8,357 nucleotides of DNA from an uncultured cyanobacterium (GTDB lineage: Bacteria; Cyanobacteriota; Cyanobacteriia; Cyanobacteriales; Geitlerinemataceae): positions 1 through 8,357 of the forward strand of contig CAKZKB010000360.1 of the NCBI GenBank assembly GCA_937121005.1. Reading direction: 5' to 3'. Positions 1-5,994 of the stretch are shown piece by piece (the stretch's first letter is position 1; every line of letters starts with the position of its first letter). Both the position numbers and the translations under genes were made by a program. Below the pieces are notes generated by a model, which had not been told where the DNA came from, made no database searches, and saw only the letters and a program-made list of their open reading frames with translations.

Positions 1-1
1 C

Positions 2-148
2 GGGCGCGTTTATCGGTCTGCCCGCCAATACCGAAGTGCCCGCGAAGCCTTTCAAAATGGGTTAGTTTTGGCCCAGGAGTTGGGCGATCGCGTTGCTTAT
101 TTTACCGTGCAGATCGAGCAGTTGGATCGGGCGCTATCGCAGCAGTAG
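2..148 (+). CDS. C-terminal end of a probable TPR-repeat protein (partial)
   Basis: The frame is open from the window edge to a TAG at 146-148 and gives 48 residues; the start lies outside. The segment has the helix-pair spacing of a tetratricopeptide repeat: small and aromatic residues at repeat intervals, followed by GLVLAQELGDRVAYF, which resembles the common cyanobacterial TPR wording 'A..LAQELGDR..'. It ends in a short helical tail (QIEQLDRALSQQ). A perfect HIP1 octamer lies inside it at 84-91. TPR proteins are scaffolds for protein contacts, and this fragment gives no clue to the partner. The next gene starts 59 bp downstream in the same direction. The call rests on one repeat-like segment, so a different alpha-helical protein is possible. 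Confidence 0.55.
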   Translation, partial: GRVYRSARQYRSAREAFQNGLVLAQELGDRVAYFTVQIEQLDRALSQQ

Positions 149-160
149 AGATTAAAAAAC

Positions 161-184
161 CACAAAGACACAAAGAACACAAAG
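161..184. repeat. Short CACAAAGA repeat tract
   Basis: CACAAAGA occurs twice head to tail (161-168, 169-176), followed by the variant ACACAAAG (177-184). It fills most of the 59-bp gap between the TPR-like fragment and the FAD oxidoreductase gene. Tracts of this wording are common in intergenic DNA of filamentous cyanobacteria. No function is evident. Confidence 0.6.
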
Positions 185-207
185 GGAAGTCGTTACGAGT
201 TGTAGAA

Positions 208-1299
208 ATGAGAGTTGTTATTGTCGGTTGTGGTATTATCGGGGCGACGATCGCCTACGAACTCAGCCGCATTTCTGGGTTAGAAATTACAGTTTGCGAT
301 CGTCAACTTCCGGCTTGCGAAGCAACGGGGGCGGCGTTGGGTGTTTTGATGGGAATTATCAGTCAAAAGACTAAGGGGCGATCGTGGGAATTGCGCCAAG
401 ACAGCATGAAACGATACGATTCTTTGGTTTCAAAACTGGAAGCGGCGACGGGTGAGAAGATTCCTTACAACCGCAACGGGATCCTCAAGTTATTGTATCC
501 TGGGGATAAAATCGAGAAGTGGCAAAACTTAGTTGAGGTTCGTGCTGGGCAAGGTTGGAATTTGCAATTGTTGGATATAGAAGCAGTCCGCGATCGCTTT
601 AGTTATCTCAACCTAGATCGTGCCATCGCTGCAATTTATTCCCCTGACGATCGCCAAGTAGATCCGGTTGCCTTAACGAAGGCTTTGGTTGCGGCTTCTC
701 GGAAAAATGGTGTTAGGTTCGAGTTCGATTTTGCTGTCACTGATGCTGACATTGAAAGCAGCGATCCTTCTGAATTAAAGCACTGTCAAGTGGTAAAACA
801 AGGTACGAGAAAAATTGAATGCGATCGTCTGATTCTTGCGGCAGGATTGGGATCGACTCCGTTTACCCAAAAGCTCGATCGCCCTACAAACCTCATCCCC
901 GTTTTAGGACAAGCCTTGCAACTCAAACTCGATGGCGATCTCGGCAACAGCGAACCCATTATTACCGCCGACGACGTGCATATCGTTCCGTTAAGAAATG
1001 GCGAATATTGGGTCGGGGCGACAGTGGAATTTCCCCCAGAAACGGGCGAACTTGTCGCCGATCCGCAACAACTCGATACAGTCTTGAAACGGGCGATCGC
1101 GTTTTGTCCGCCATTGGAAACAGGGACGATCGTCCGTCAGTGGCAAGGTTTGCGTCCCCGTCCCCAAAACGAAGCGGCTCCTATCTTGCGATCGCTGCCC
1201 GGATACAATAATATCATGCTAGCAACAGGACACTATCGCAACGGTATTTTACTCGCACCGGCCACAGCTAAAGCAGTTTGCCATTGGCTATCTTCTTAG
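208..1299 (+). CDS. FAD-dependent oxidoreductase, glycine oxidase/ThiO-like (DAO family)
   Basis: The 363-residue product belongs to the D-amino-acid oxidase/glycine oxidase family: FAD enzymes that oxidise small amino acids to imino acids and pass electrons to oxygen. In thiamine synthesis ThiO supplies the iminoglycine used by ThiG. Residues 3-20 form the Rossmann dinucleotide motif (VVIVGCGIIGATIAYELS), with the adenosine-ribose acidic residue at D31. A second FAD contact region follows at ATGAALGVLMG (40-50). The C-terminus has both family signature arginines: R316 in WQGLRPRP, and R344 in GHYRNGILLAPAT, a phrase very typical of ThiO. Length fits a stand-alone enzyme; many cyanobacterial ThiO proteins are instead fused to ThiG. 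The ATG is chosen because the FAD motif starts at once; no clear Shine-Dalgarno sequence precedes it. No thiamine genes are visible nearby, so the substrate could be another amine or imino acid. Confidence 0.8.
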   Translation: MRVVIVGCGIIGATIAYELSRISGLEITVCDRQLPACEATGAALGVLMGIISQKTKGRSWELRQDSMKRYDSLVSKLEAATGEKIPYNRNGILKLLYPGDKIEKWQNLVEVRAGQGWNLQLLDIEAVRDRFSYLNLDRAIAAIYSPDDRQVDPVALTKALVAASRKNGVRFEFDFAVTDADIESSDPSELKHCQVVKQGTRKIECDRLILAAGLGSTPFTQKLDRPTNLIPVLGQALQLKLDGDLGNSEPIITADDVHIVPLRNGEYWVGATVEFPPETGELVADPQQLDTVLKRAIAFCPPLETGTIVRQWQGLRPRPQNEAAPILRSLPGYNNIMLATGHYRNGILLAPATAKAVCHWLSS

Positions 1300-1312
1300 G
1301 AACTATTCCTAA
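1296..1312 (+). terminator. Small hairpin at the end of the oxidoreductase gene
   Basis: TTAGGAA (1296-1302) and TTCCTAA (1306-1312) form a perfect 7-bp stem with a 3-base loop that includes the TAG stop codon. The stem is A/T-rich and no U-run follows, so action as an intrinsic terminator is doubtful. Confidence 0.25.
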
Positions 1313-1333
1313 AGCAAATGTGAAGAATGAAAT

Positions 1334-1389
1334 GAGGTACGAGGTATGAGGTACGAGGTATGAGGTATGAGGTGCGAGGTGTGAGGTTT
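1334..1389. repeat. Heptamer array (GAGGTAY), 8 units
   Basis: Eight consecutive 7-bp units: GAGGTAC, GAGGTAT, GAGGTAC, GAGGTAT, GAGGTAT, GAGGTGC, GAGGTGT, GAGGTTT. The GAGGT core is invariant and only the last two bases drift, with the most divergent units at the distal end. This matches the short tandemly repeated repetitive (STRR) class with 7-bp units described in filamentous cyanobacteria. Confidence 0.95.
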
Positions 1390-1392
1390 CAA

Positions 1393-1420
1393 GGATGAAG
1401 TAAGAAGGATGAAGGATGAA
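1393..1420. repeat. Heptamer array (GGATGAA), 4 units
   Basis: Four 7-bp units: GGATGAA, GTAAGAA, GGATGAA, GGATGAA. It starts 3 bp after the GAGGTAY array and is out of phase with it, so it is a separate array with a different unit but the same period. Confidence 0.8.
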
Positions 1421-1437
1421 TATTGATTTCTCGTCCT

Positions 1438-1467
1438 CCCCCCAATCCCCTAATTCCCCATCCCCCC
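1438..1467 (-). other. G-quadruplex-type motif on the minus strand
   Basis: The plus strand reads C6-AAT-C4-TAATT-C4-AT-C6. The minus strand therefore has four G-runs of at least four bases separated by loops of 2, 5 and 3 bases, which satisfies the usual G4 rule. The G-rich strand would be the template strand for fbp transcription if the promoter lay upstream of it. C-rich blocks of this style are also frequent interspersed repeats in cyanobacteria, so formation in the cell is inference. Confidence 0.5.
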
Positions 1468-1505
1468 TCTGGTATCTAAAGAAAATCTGTAGTCCGTCTA
1501 AAATT

Positions 1506-1536
1506 TTGCACCGATAGCAGAACCTCCCCTTAAAAT
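1506..1536 (+). promoter_or_regulatory. Possible sigma70-type promoter for fbp
   Basis: TTGCAC (1506-1511) resembles a -35 box and TAAAAT (1531-1536) a -10 box, with a 19-base spacer, which is slightly long. This would give a leader of roughly 150 bases before the fbp ATG. I saw no NtcA-type GTA-N8-TAC site here. Weak evidence based on wording alone. Confidence 0.25.
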
Positions 1537-1664
1537 AGATAGGGAACCATTCGATATGGAGGAAAGCGACCTCGGATAGAGGAATGTACCTAGAGGGGTT
1601 TGACTTAAGCAAAGCCTTGTGGATACGAGATCCCAGATCCGAGAAGTTAAACCACAGTCCGCAT

Positions 1665-1678
1665 ATCTAAAATCTAAA
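1665..1678. repeat. Two-copy heptamer ATCTAAA
   Basis: ATCTAAA is repeated head to tail (1665-1671, 1672-1678) and followed by ATT, 12 bp before the fbp ATG. It is too short to be significant alone, but it has the same 7-bp period as the other arrays of the window. It occupies the space where a ribosome binding site would be expected to begin. Confidence 0.5.
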
Positions 1679-1690
1679 ATTGAACGACTG

Positions 1691-2749
1691 ATGACAAAAC
1701 CTTACGAACCCACCATTCACCAGCGATCGCTCGATCGCGACTGCACGACCCTATCCCGTCACGTCCTGCAACAACTCAAAAGTTTTGGCCCCAACGCTCA
1801 AGATTTAAGTGCGTTGATGAACCGCCTTGCTTTGGCGGGAAAACTGATCGCTCGCCGCCTCAGTCGAGCCGGAATTGTTGAAGGCGTGTTGGGGTTTACC
1901 GGGGACGAAAACGTGCAAGGCGAAACGGTGAAGAAGATGGACGTTTACGCCAACGATGTCTTTATTTCCGTCTTCAAGCAAAGTGGCTTAGTGTGCCGTT
2001 TGGCTTCCGAAGAAATGGAAACGCCTTACTACATTCCTGAAAATTGCCCCATCGGTCGCTATACGTTACTCTACGATCCCATTGACGGATCCTCCAATAT
2101 CGATACGAATCTAAACGTTGGCTCCATTTTTGCCATTCGCCAGCAAGAGGGCAATGACGAAACGGGAGAAGCCCTCGATCTGCTGCAAAATGGCCGCAAG
2201 CAACTGGCCGCCGGATACATTCTTTACGGCCCCAGTACGGTCTTGGTTTATTCTCTTGGAAATGGCGTTCATGCCTTTACCCTCGATCCCAGTTTAGGCG
2301 AATTTATTCTCTGGCAAGAAAATATCACCGTTCCCGAACACGGCCCCGTTTACAGTACCAACGAAGGCAACTTTTGGCAGTGGGAAGATTCGTACCGCGA
2401 CTACATTCGCTACGTCCACCGTCACGAAGGTTATACGGGGCGCTATAGCGGCGCGTTAGTGGGAGATTTCCACCGAATTCTATTGCAAGGCGGCGTGTTT
2501 TTGTATCCGGGAACCCGCAAGAAACCGGAAGGGAAATTGCGCTTGCTTTACGAAACGGCTCCGTTAGGATTTCTAATGGAGCAAGCTGGCGGTCGTGCCA
2601 GTACGGGAAGCGAAAATATCCTCGATGTGGTTCCCGACAAATTGCACCAACGAACCCCATTTGTGGTTGGCAGTTCTGAAGATGTGGAACTGGTGGAGTC
2701 CTTCGTGCAAGAACGAGCCCGAGAAGCGAGGGACACGGCTCCCGTCTAA
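1691..2749 (+). CDS. fbp: Class I fructose-1,6-bisphosphatase
   Basis: The 352-residue enzyme hydrolyses fructose 1,6-bisphosphate to fructose 6-phosphate in the cytosol, feeding gluconeogenesis and the pentose phosphate pathway. The metal-binding core DPIDGSSN is at 129-136, preceded by the acidic LASEEME (104-110). Phosphate and sugar contacts lie in NEGNFWQW (224-231) and RYVHRHEGYTGRYSG (240-254). KLRLLYETAPLGFLMEQAGG (282-301) is the family signature. The N-terminal LDRDCTTLSRHVLQQL wording matches cyanobacterial class I enzymes such as Synechocystis slr0952 (from memory). The frame stays open to a GTG at 1619, but those 24 extra residues are low-quality and include a heptamer repeat, so the ATG at 1691 is preferred; neither start has a clear Shine-Dalgarno sequence. 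Cyanobacteria usually also have the unrelated class II FBPase/SBPase for the Calvin cycle, so this copy probably serves glucose metabolism. It lies 51 bp before tal. Confidence 0.95.
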   Translation: MTKPYEPTIHQRSLDRDCTTLSRHVLQQLKSFGPNAQDLSALMNRLALAGKLIARRLSRAGIVEGVLGFTGDENVQGETVKKMDVYANDVFISVFKQSGLVCRLASEEMETPYYIPENCPIGRYTLLYDPIDGSSNIDTNLNVGSIFAIRQQEGNDETGEALDLLQNGRKQLAAGYILYGPSTVLVYSLGNGVHAFTLDPSLGEFILWQENITVPEHGPVYSTNEGNFWQWEDSYRDYIRYVHRHEGYTGRYSGALVGDFHRILLQGGVFLYPGTRKKPEGKLRLLYETAPLGFLMEQAGGRASTGSENILDVVPDKLHQRTPFVVGSSEDVELVESFVQERAREARDTAPV

Positions 2750-2800
2750 CCCAGTTTTCTCGCAGATTTTTCCTTTTTAGTCCTTTCATTTCCAATCCTT

Positions 2801-3943
2801 ATGACTACCCAAAAAAATCCCCTCTTCCAACTCCAAGAACACGGCCAAAGCGTCTGGATGGACAACCTCAGCCGCGATGTCATTCAGTCGGGCGAGTTGA
2901 AAAACCTAATCGAAACTCGCGGACTGCGCGGGATTACCTCTAATCCGGCTATCTTTGAAAAAGCCATTTCCGGCAACCAAATCTACGATGCCGATATCGA
3001 ACAGGGCATCCGTGCCGGAAAGTCGGTACGCGAAATTTTTGAATCTTTGGCGTTTGAAGACATCAAAAATGCCTGCGATATCTTCAAGCCGATTTATGAG
3101 GAGTCGGGGGGCTTAGACGGCTACATCAGTATCGAAGTGCCGCCGGATATCGCCCACGACACGGCTAAAACCATCGAAGAGGCGAAGCGCTATCACCAAA
3201 CCATCGATCGCCCCAATTTGATGATTAAAATTCCGGGAACCCCCGAAGGTTTGCCTGCGGTGACGGAAGTCATCGCTGCGGGGATTAGCGTTAACATTAC
3301 CCTGCTGTTTTCAGTGGATGCCTACGTCGATACCTTCTGGGCCTATACCGCCGGCTTAGAAAAACGAGTCGAGAACGGCGAAGACATCAGCAAAATCGCC
3401 TCGGTGGCCAGCTTCTTCCTCAGTCGCATCGACTCGAACATCGACGATCGCCTAGAAGCGAAAATTGCCAAAACCGACGATGACAAGCTCAAAGAGAAGT
3501 TAAAAGGTCTCGAAGGCAAAGTCGCGATCGCCAACGCCAAAATCGCCTACCAGAAGTTTAAGGAAATGGTAGCGAGCGATCGCTGGCAGGCTTTGGCCGC
3601 CAAAGGGGCCAACGTGCAACGGCTGTTGTGGGCCAGCACCAGTACCAAAAACCCCAACTACAGCGATGTCATGTACGTGGACGAACTCATCGGCCCGGAT
3701 ACGGTGAACACCTTACCGCCGCAGACGATCGAAGCCTGTGCCGATCACTGCCATATCGACGATCGCGTGGAAACCGATATCGATGCGGCCAAGCAGATTA
3801 TCGCCACCTTACCCGAAGCGGACATCGATCTCGATGAGGTGATGGCCGAACTGCTCGACGAAGGGATCGACAAATTCATCAAACCCTATCAGTCGTTGAT
3901 GCAGTCGCTAGAGGAGAAAGTCAACCAACTGGCCGCCGTGTAA
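2801..3943 (+). CDS. tal: Transaldolase (long, type 2 form)
   Basis: The 380-residue enzyme transfers a dihydroxyacetone unit between sedoheptulose 7-phosphate and erythrose 4-phosphate in the non-oxidative pentose phosphate pathway. It is a TIM-barrel Schiff-base enzyme. The expected catalytic residues are visible: D21 in VWMDNLSRD, E112 in YISIEVPP, the Schiff-base lysine K143 in NLMIKIPGTPEG, and N165/T167 in SVNITLLFS. GLRGITSNPAIFEKAI (41-56) is characteristic of the longer transaldolase subfamily found in cyanobacteria and actinobacteria. Length is normal for that form, with no sign of a fused glucose-6-phosphate isomerase domain. It follows fbp in the same direction with a 51-bp T-rich spacer that has no obvious hairpin, so co-transcription with fbp is likely. 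The start ATG has no evident Shine-Dalgarno sequence, which is common in cyanobacteria. Confidence 0.95.
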   Translation: MTTQKNPLFQLQEHGQSVWMDNLSRDVIQSGELKNLIETRGLRGITSNPAIFEKAISGNQIYDADIEQGIRAGKSVREIFESLAFEDIKNACDIFKPIYEESGGLDGYISIEVPPDIAHDTAKTIEEAKRYHQTIDRPNLMIKIPGTPEGLPAVTEVIAAGISVNITLLFSVDAYVDTFWAYTAGLEKRVENGEDISKIASVASFFLSRIDSNIDDRLEAKIAKTDDDKLKEKLKGLEGKVAIANAKIAYQKFKEMVASDRWQALAAKGANVQRLLWASTSTKNPNYSDVMYVDELIGPDTVNTLPPQTIEACADHCHIDDRVETDIDAAKQIIATLPEADIDLDEVMAELLDEGIDKFIKPYQSLMQSLEEKVNQLAAV

Positions 3944-3963
3944 CAATTTGCGGATAAAAACTG

Positions 3964-3985
3964 GGGGCAAACAGCTGTTTGCCCC
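3964..3985. repeat. Perfect 22-bp palindrome after tal
   Basis: GGGGCAAACAG is followed directly by its reverse complement CTGTTTGCCCC. The flanks (G before, TACA after) fit the interspersed 'GGGGCAAAC..GTTTGCCCCTAC' palindromes frequent in filamentous cyanobacteria. It lies 20 bp after the tal stop, so its RNA could end or stabilise the fbp-tal transcript. It lacks a U-run, and a real hairpin would need the centre to open as a loop. Confidence 0.8.
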
Positions 3986-4058
3986 TACAATGTTGAAAAA
4001 TGCGATCGGGATTGTCATGCTGGCTGACACGCGGATAGGGAACTGGGTACGAGATGAG

Positions 4059-4103
4059 GCTCCTCTAGACGACGAGGAGCGATCGCGCCCGTCGCTTCGC
4101 TCC
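4059..4103 (+). other. Two overlapping, mutually exclusive hairpins
   Basis: GCTCCTC (4059-4065) can pair with GAGGAGC (4074-4080) around an 8-base loop. GGAGCGA (4076-4082) can instead pair with TCGCTCC (4097-4103). The shared GGAGC means only one stem can form at a time. The A/T heptamer array starts at 4104, directly after the second stem. This could be an RNA switch or terminator layout, or just a degenerate repeat; no ligand-type riboswitch was recognised. Confidence 0.35.
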
Positions 4104-4135
4104 AATTAAAAATTAAAAATTAAAAATTAAAAATT
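4104..4135. repeat. Heptamer array (AATTAAA), 4 units plus AATT
   Basis: Four perfect AATTAAA units (4104-4131) are followed by a partial AATT. It is another 7-bp-period array in the tal-zwf gap. It is A/T-only, in contrast to the GC-rich DNA on both sides, and could act as an easily melted or bent segment near a zwf promoter. Confidence 0.9.
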
Positions 4136-4140
4136 TAGAA

Positions 4141-4370
4141 CCGATCGCCTCGAAGCCCGATCGCGAAAAACGCAACATCCCATCTAAACCCACACCTCTA
4201 AGTCATCCTCCGATCGCTTTGCAAGAAAATTCCCTCCCAAAACCACAAATTCTGGTTATCATCTAAAAACTCACACCCCTCAGTCACACCGCGATCGCGG
4301 TGTAAAAAAATCTCCTCACGCGAACCGCAAATTTTCACCATCATCTGACACCCACACCCTTAAGTCACCT
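4141..4370 (+). repeat. Three decayed tandem copies of the zwf start region
   Basis: Units at 4141-4209, 4210-4290 and 4291-4370 line up with each other and with the zwf start at 4371. Each begins with a GATCGC-containing octamer where zwf has ATGGTTGC. Each ends with an 18-base leader (CCCACACCCTTAAGTCAC in the third) at 4189-4206, 4270-4287 and 4351-4368, spaced exactly 81 and 81 bp. The middle unit keeps TTGCAAGAAAAT, identical to zwf 4380-4391. It reads in frame as ALQENSLPKPQILVII and stop, against zwf ALQENPL...PEPQILVIF, with nine codons missing. The third keeps GCGAACCGCAAATT, nearly identical to zwf 4427-4439, but has a stop at its fifth codon and a frameshift. None has an ATG. These are evidently repeated, degraded copies of the zwf leader plus first codons. 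Confidence 0.8.
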
Positions 4371-5900
4371 ATGGTTGCCTTGCAAGAAAATCCACTCCGC
4401 GTCGGACTGCAACAGGATCGCATCCCCGAACCGCAAATTCTCGTCATCTTTGGTGCGTCTGGCGACTTGACCCACCGCAAAATCGTCCCTGCCATTTACC
4501 AGATGAACTTGGAGCGCAAACTGCCTCCCGAACTGACGATCGTCGGCGTAGCGCGGCGGGAATGGAGCGATGACTTTTTCCGCGATCACCTCAAACAAGG
4601 CATCGAAGAATTTGGAAGCGGCATCTACAGCCAAGAGGTTTGGGAAAACTTTGCTAAAGGATTGTACTACTGTTCTGGCAACATTGACGATCCCGAAAGC
4701 TATCAAAAACTGAACGCCTTACTGAGTGACTTAGACGAAAAGCGCGGCACTCGCGGCAACCGAGTCTTTTACCTTTCCGTTGCACCTCGGTTTTTTGCCG
4801 AAGCCACGCAACAATTGGGGCACGCTGGAATGCTCGCCGATCCCAAAAAGCAGCGCCTCGTGATCGAAAAACCCTTCGGACGCGACCTGGGTTCGGCCCA
4901 AATTCTCAACCGCGTCGTTCAGCAAGTCGGCGACGAAAAGCAAATCTATCGCATCGACCATTACTTAGGTAAAGAAACCGTCCAAAACCTACTGGTGTTT
5001 CGTTTTGCCAATGCGATTTTCGAGCCCTTATGGAATCGGCAATTCGTCGATCACGTCCAAATTACCGTTGCCGAAAGCGTAGGATTAGAAAACCGCGCCG
5101 GGTACTACGAAACGGCCGGAGCCTTGCGAGATATGGTGCAAAACCACCTCATGCAGCTATTTTCGCTAACAGCAATGGAGCCGCCTAATTCCCTCGATGC
5201 CGACAGCATTCGCAACGAAAAAGTAAAAGTCGTGCAAGCGGCGCACCTGGCCGATTTAGATGATATCGGAAACGCCGCCGTGCGCGGTCAATATACGCGA
5301 GGATGGATGAAAGGGAAAGAGGTTCCCGGCTATCGCGACGAACAAGGAGCCGATCCCAATTCCACTACGCCAACTTACGCAGCGATTAAATTACATATCG
5401 ATAACTGGCGCTGGAAAGGGGTTCCCTTTTACCTACGAACGGGGAAACGAATGCCGAAAAAAGTGACTGAAATCGCCATCCAATTTAAGGAAGTGCCCTA
5501 CGTGATGTTTCAGTCGGCCGCTAAGCAGGTGAGTCCTAATGTTTTGGCCATGCGAATTCAACCCAACGAAGGGATTTCTATGCGTTTTGAGGTGAAAACA
5601 CCGGGGAACTCTTTGCGAACGCGATCGGTGAACATGGATTTTCGCTACGATACTGCCTTCGGAAAAGCGAATACGGACGCTTACGCTCGCTTGATAATCG
5701 ATTGTATGCTCGGCGATCAAACCCTATTTACGCGCGGTGACGAAGTAGAAGCCTCTTGGCGCATTCTGACTCCTTTACTGGAACAGTGGGACGCACCTGC
5801 GCCTCCCGATGCCATTCCCCTTTACGAAGCAGGAACCTGGGAACCCGTCGAGGCCGAATTGTTGCTCAACCGCGACGGTCGGCGCTGGCGGCGCTTGTAA
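4371..5900 (+). CDS. zwf: Glucose-6-phosphate dehydrogenase
   Basis: The 509-residue enzyme oxidises glucose 6-phosphate to 6-phosphogluconolactone with NADP, the entry step of the oxidative pentose phosphate pathway and a main NADPH source for cyanobacteria in the dark. The nucleotide fold has GASGDL at 28-33. EKPFGRDLGSA (166-176) and the signature RIDHYLGKE (194-202) form the substrate site. H259 in RDMVQNHLMQL is the likely catalytic base. The N-terminus (ENPLRVGLQQ...PEPQI) and C-terminus (AGTWEP...NRDGRRWRRL) are typical of cyanobacterial enzymes, and length is normal. Only two cysteines are present, C101 and C445. Position 187, which I recall as cysteine in Anabaena G6PDH, is glycine here. 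The ATG fits the conserved N-terminus. The 5' leader contains decayed copies of this same start region. opcA, usually next, is absent; a convergent kinase gene ends 94 bp away. Confidence 0.97.
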   Translation: MVALQENPLRVGLQQDRIPEPQILVIFGASGDLTHRKIVPAIYQMNLERKLPPELTIVGVARREWSDDFFRDHLKQGIEEFGSGIYSQEVWENFAKGLYYCSGNIDDPESYQKLNALLSDLDEKRGTRGNRVFYLSVAPRFFAEATQQLGHAGMLADPKKQRLVIEKPFGRDLGSAQILNRVVQQVGDEKQIYRIDHYLGKETVQNLLVFRFANAIFEPLWNRQFVDHVQITVAESVGLENRAGYYETAGALRDMVQNHLMQLFSLTAMEPPNSLDADSIRNEKVKVVQAAHLADLDDIGNAAVRGQYTRGWMKGKEVPGYRDEQGADPNSTTPTYAAIKLHIDNWRWKGVPFYLRTGKRMPKKVTEIAIQFKEVPYVMFQSAAKQVSPNVLAMRIQPNEGISMRFEVKTPGNSLRTRSVNMDFRYDTAFGKANTDAYARLIIDCMLGDQTLFTRGDEVEASWRILTPLLEQWDAPAPPDAIPLYEAGTWEPVEAELLLNRDGRRWRRL

Positions 5901-5909
5901 AGTACGCAA

Positions 5910-5945
5910 GGCGGAGACTGGATTTGAAGCATTGCGGTCTCCGCC
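5910..5945. terminator. Hairpin between convergent zwf and kinase genes
   Basis: GGCGGAGAC (5910-5918) and GTCTCCGCC (5937-5945) form a perfect GC-rich 9-bp stem around an 18-base loop, in the 94-bp gap between two convergent genes. That placement suits a bidirectional terminator. There is no U-run on either side, so it would be an atypical terminator or an mRNA 3'-end stabiliser. Confidence 0.5.
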
Positions 5946-5994
5946 ACCCCGATCGAACGTTCTTCAGGTAGTCTTTAACATGGTTTGTTGGATT

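Larger units (their letters stand above)
1300..1690. other. 391-bp non-coding gap upstream of fbp
   Basis: I see no convincing gene here. It holds, in order, a small hairpin, two heptamer arrays (1334-1389, 1393-1420), a C-rich/G-rich block with four runs (1438-1467), a possible promoter (1506-1536) and a two-copy ATCTAAA repeat (1665-1678). An open frame on the minus strand across 1268-1612 is explained by the low-complexity repeat and translates to repetitive SYLVPHT-like text. The fbp leader most likely lies in the distal half. Confidence 0.6.

Noticed and set aside
1334..1389. CRISPR array or NtcA operator in the GAGGTAY repeat
   Set aside because: Units are 7 bp with no spacers, so not CRISPR. 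GTA and TAC recur, but never with the 8-base gap needed for NtcA.
1556..1579. Tiny upstream frame ATG-GAG-GAA... TAG (7 codons) before fbp
   Set aside because: Short enough to occur by chance, with no ribosome binding site or repeat relationship to fbp.
1268..1612. A 114-codon minus-strand open frame upstream of fbp
   Set aside because: Its middle part is the translation of the heptamer array and C-rich block (repeated SYLVPHT-type text), with no recognisable domain. Better explained as repeat DNA.
1619..1690. GTG start extending FBPase by 24 residues
   Set aside because: The extension includes the ATCTAAA repeat, has no similarity to known FBPase N-termini, and the ATG at 1691 gives the normal length.
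2325..2795. 156-codon minus-strand frame opposite fbp
   Set aside because: Lies antisense to the well-conserved C-terminal half of fbp and shows no domain; a shadow frame.
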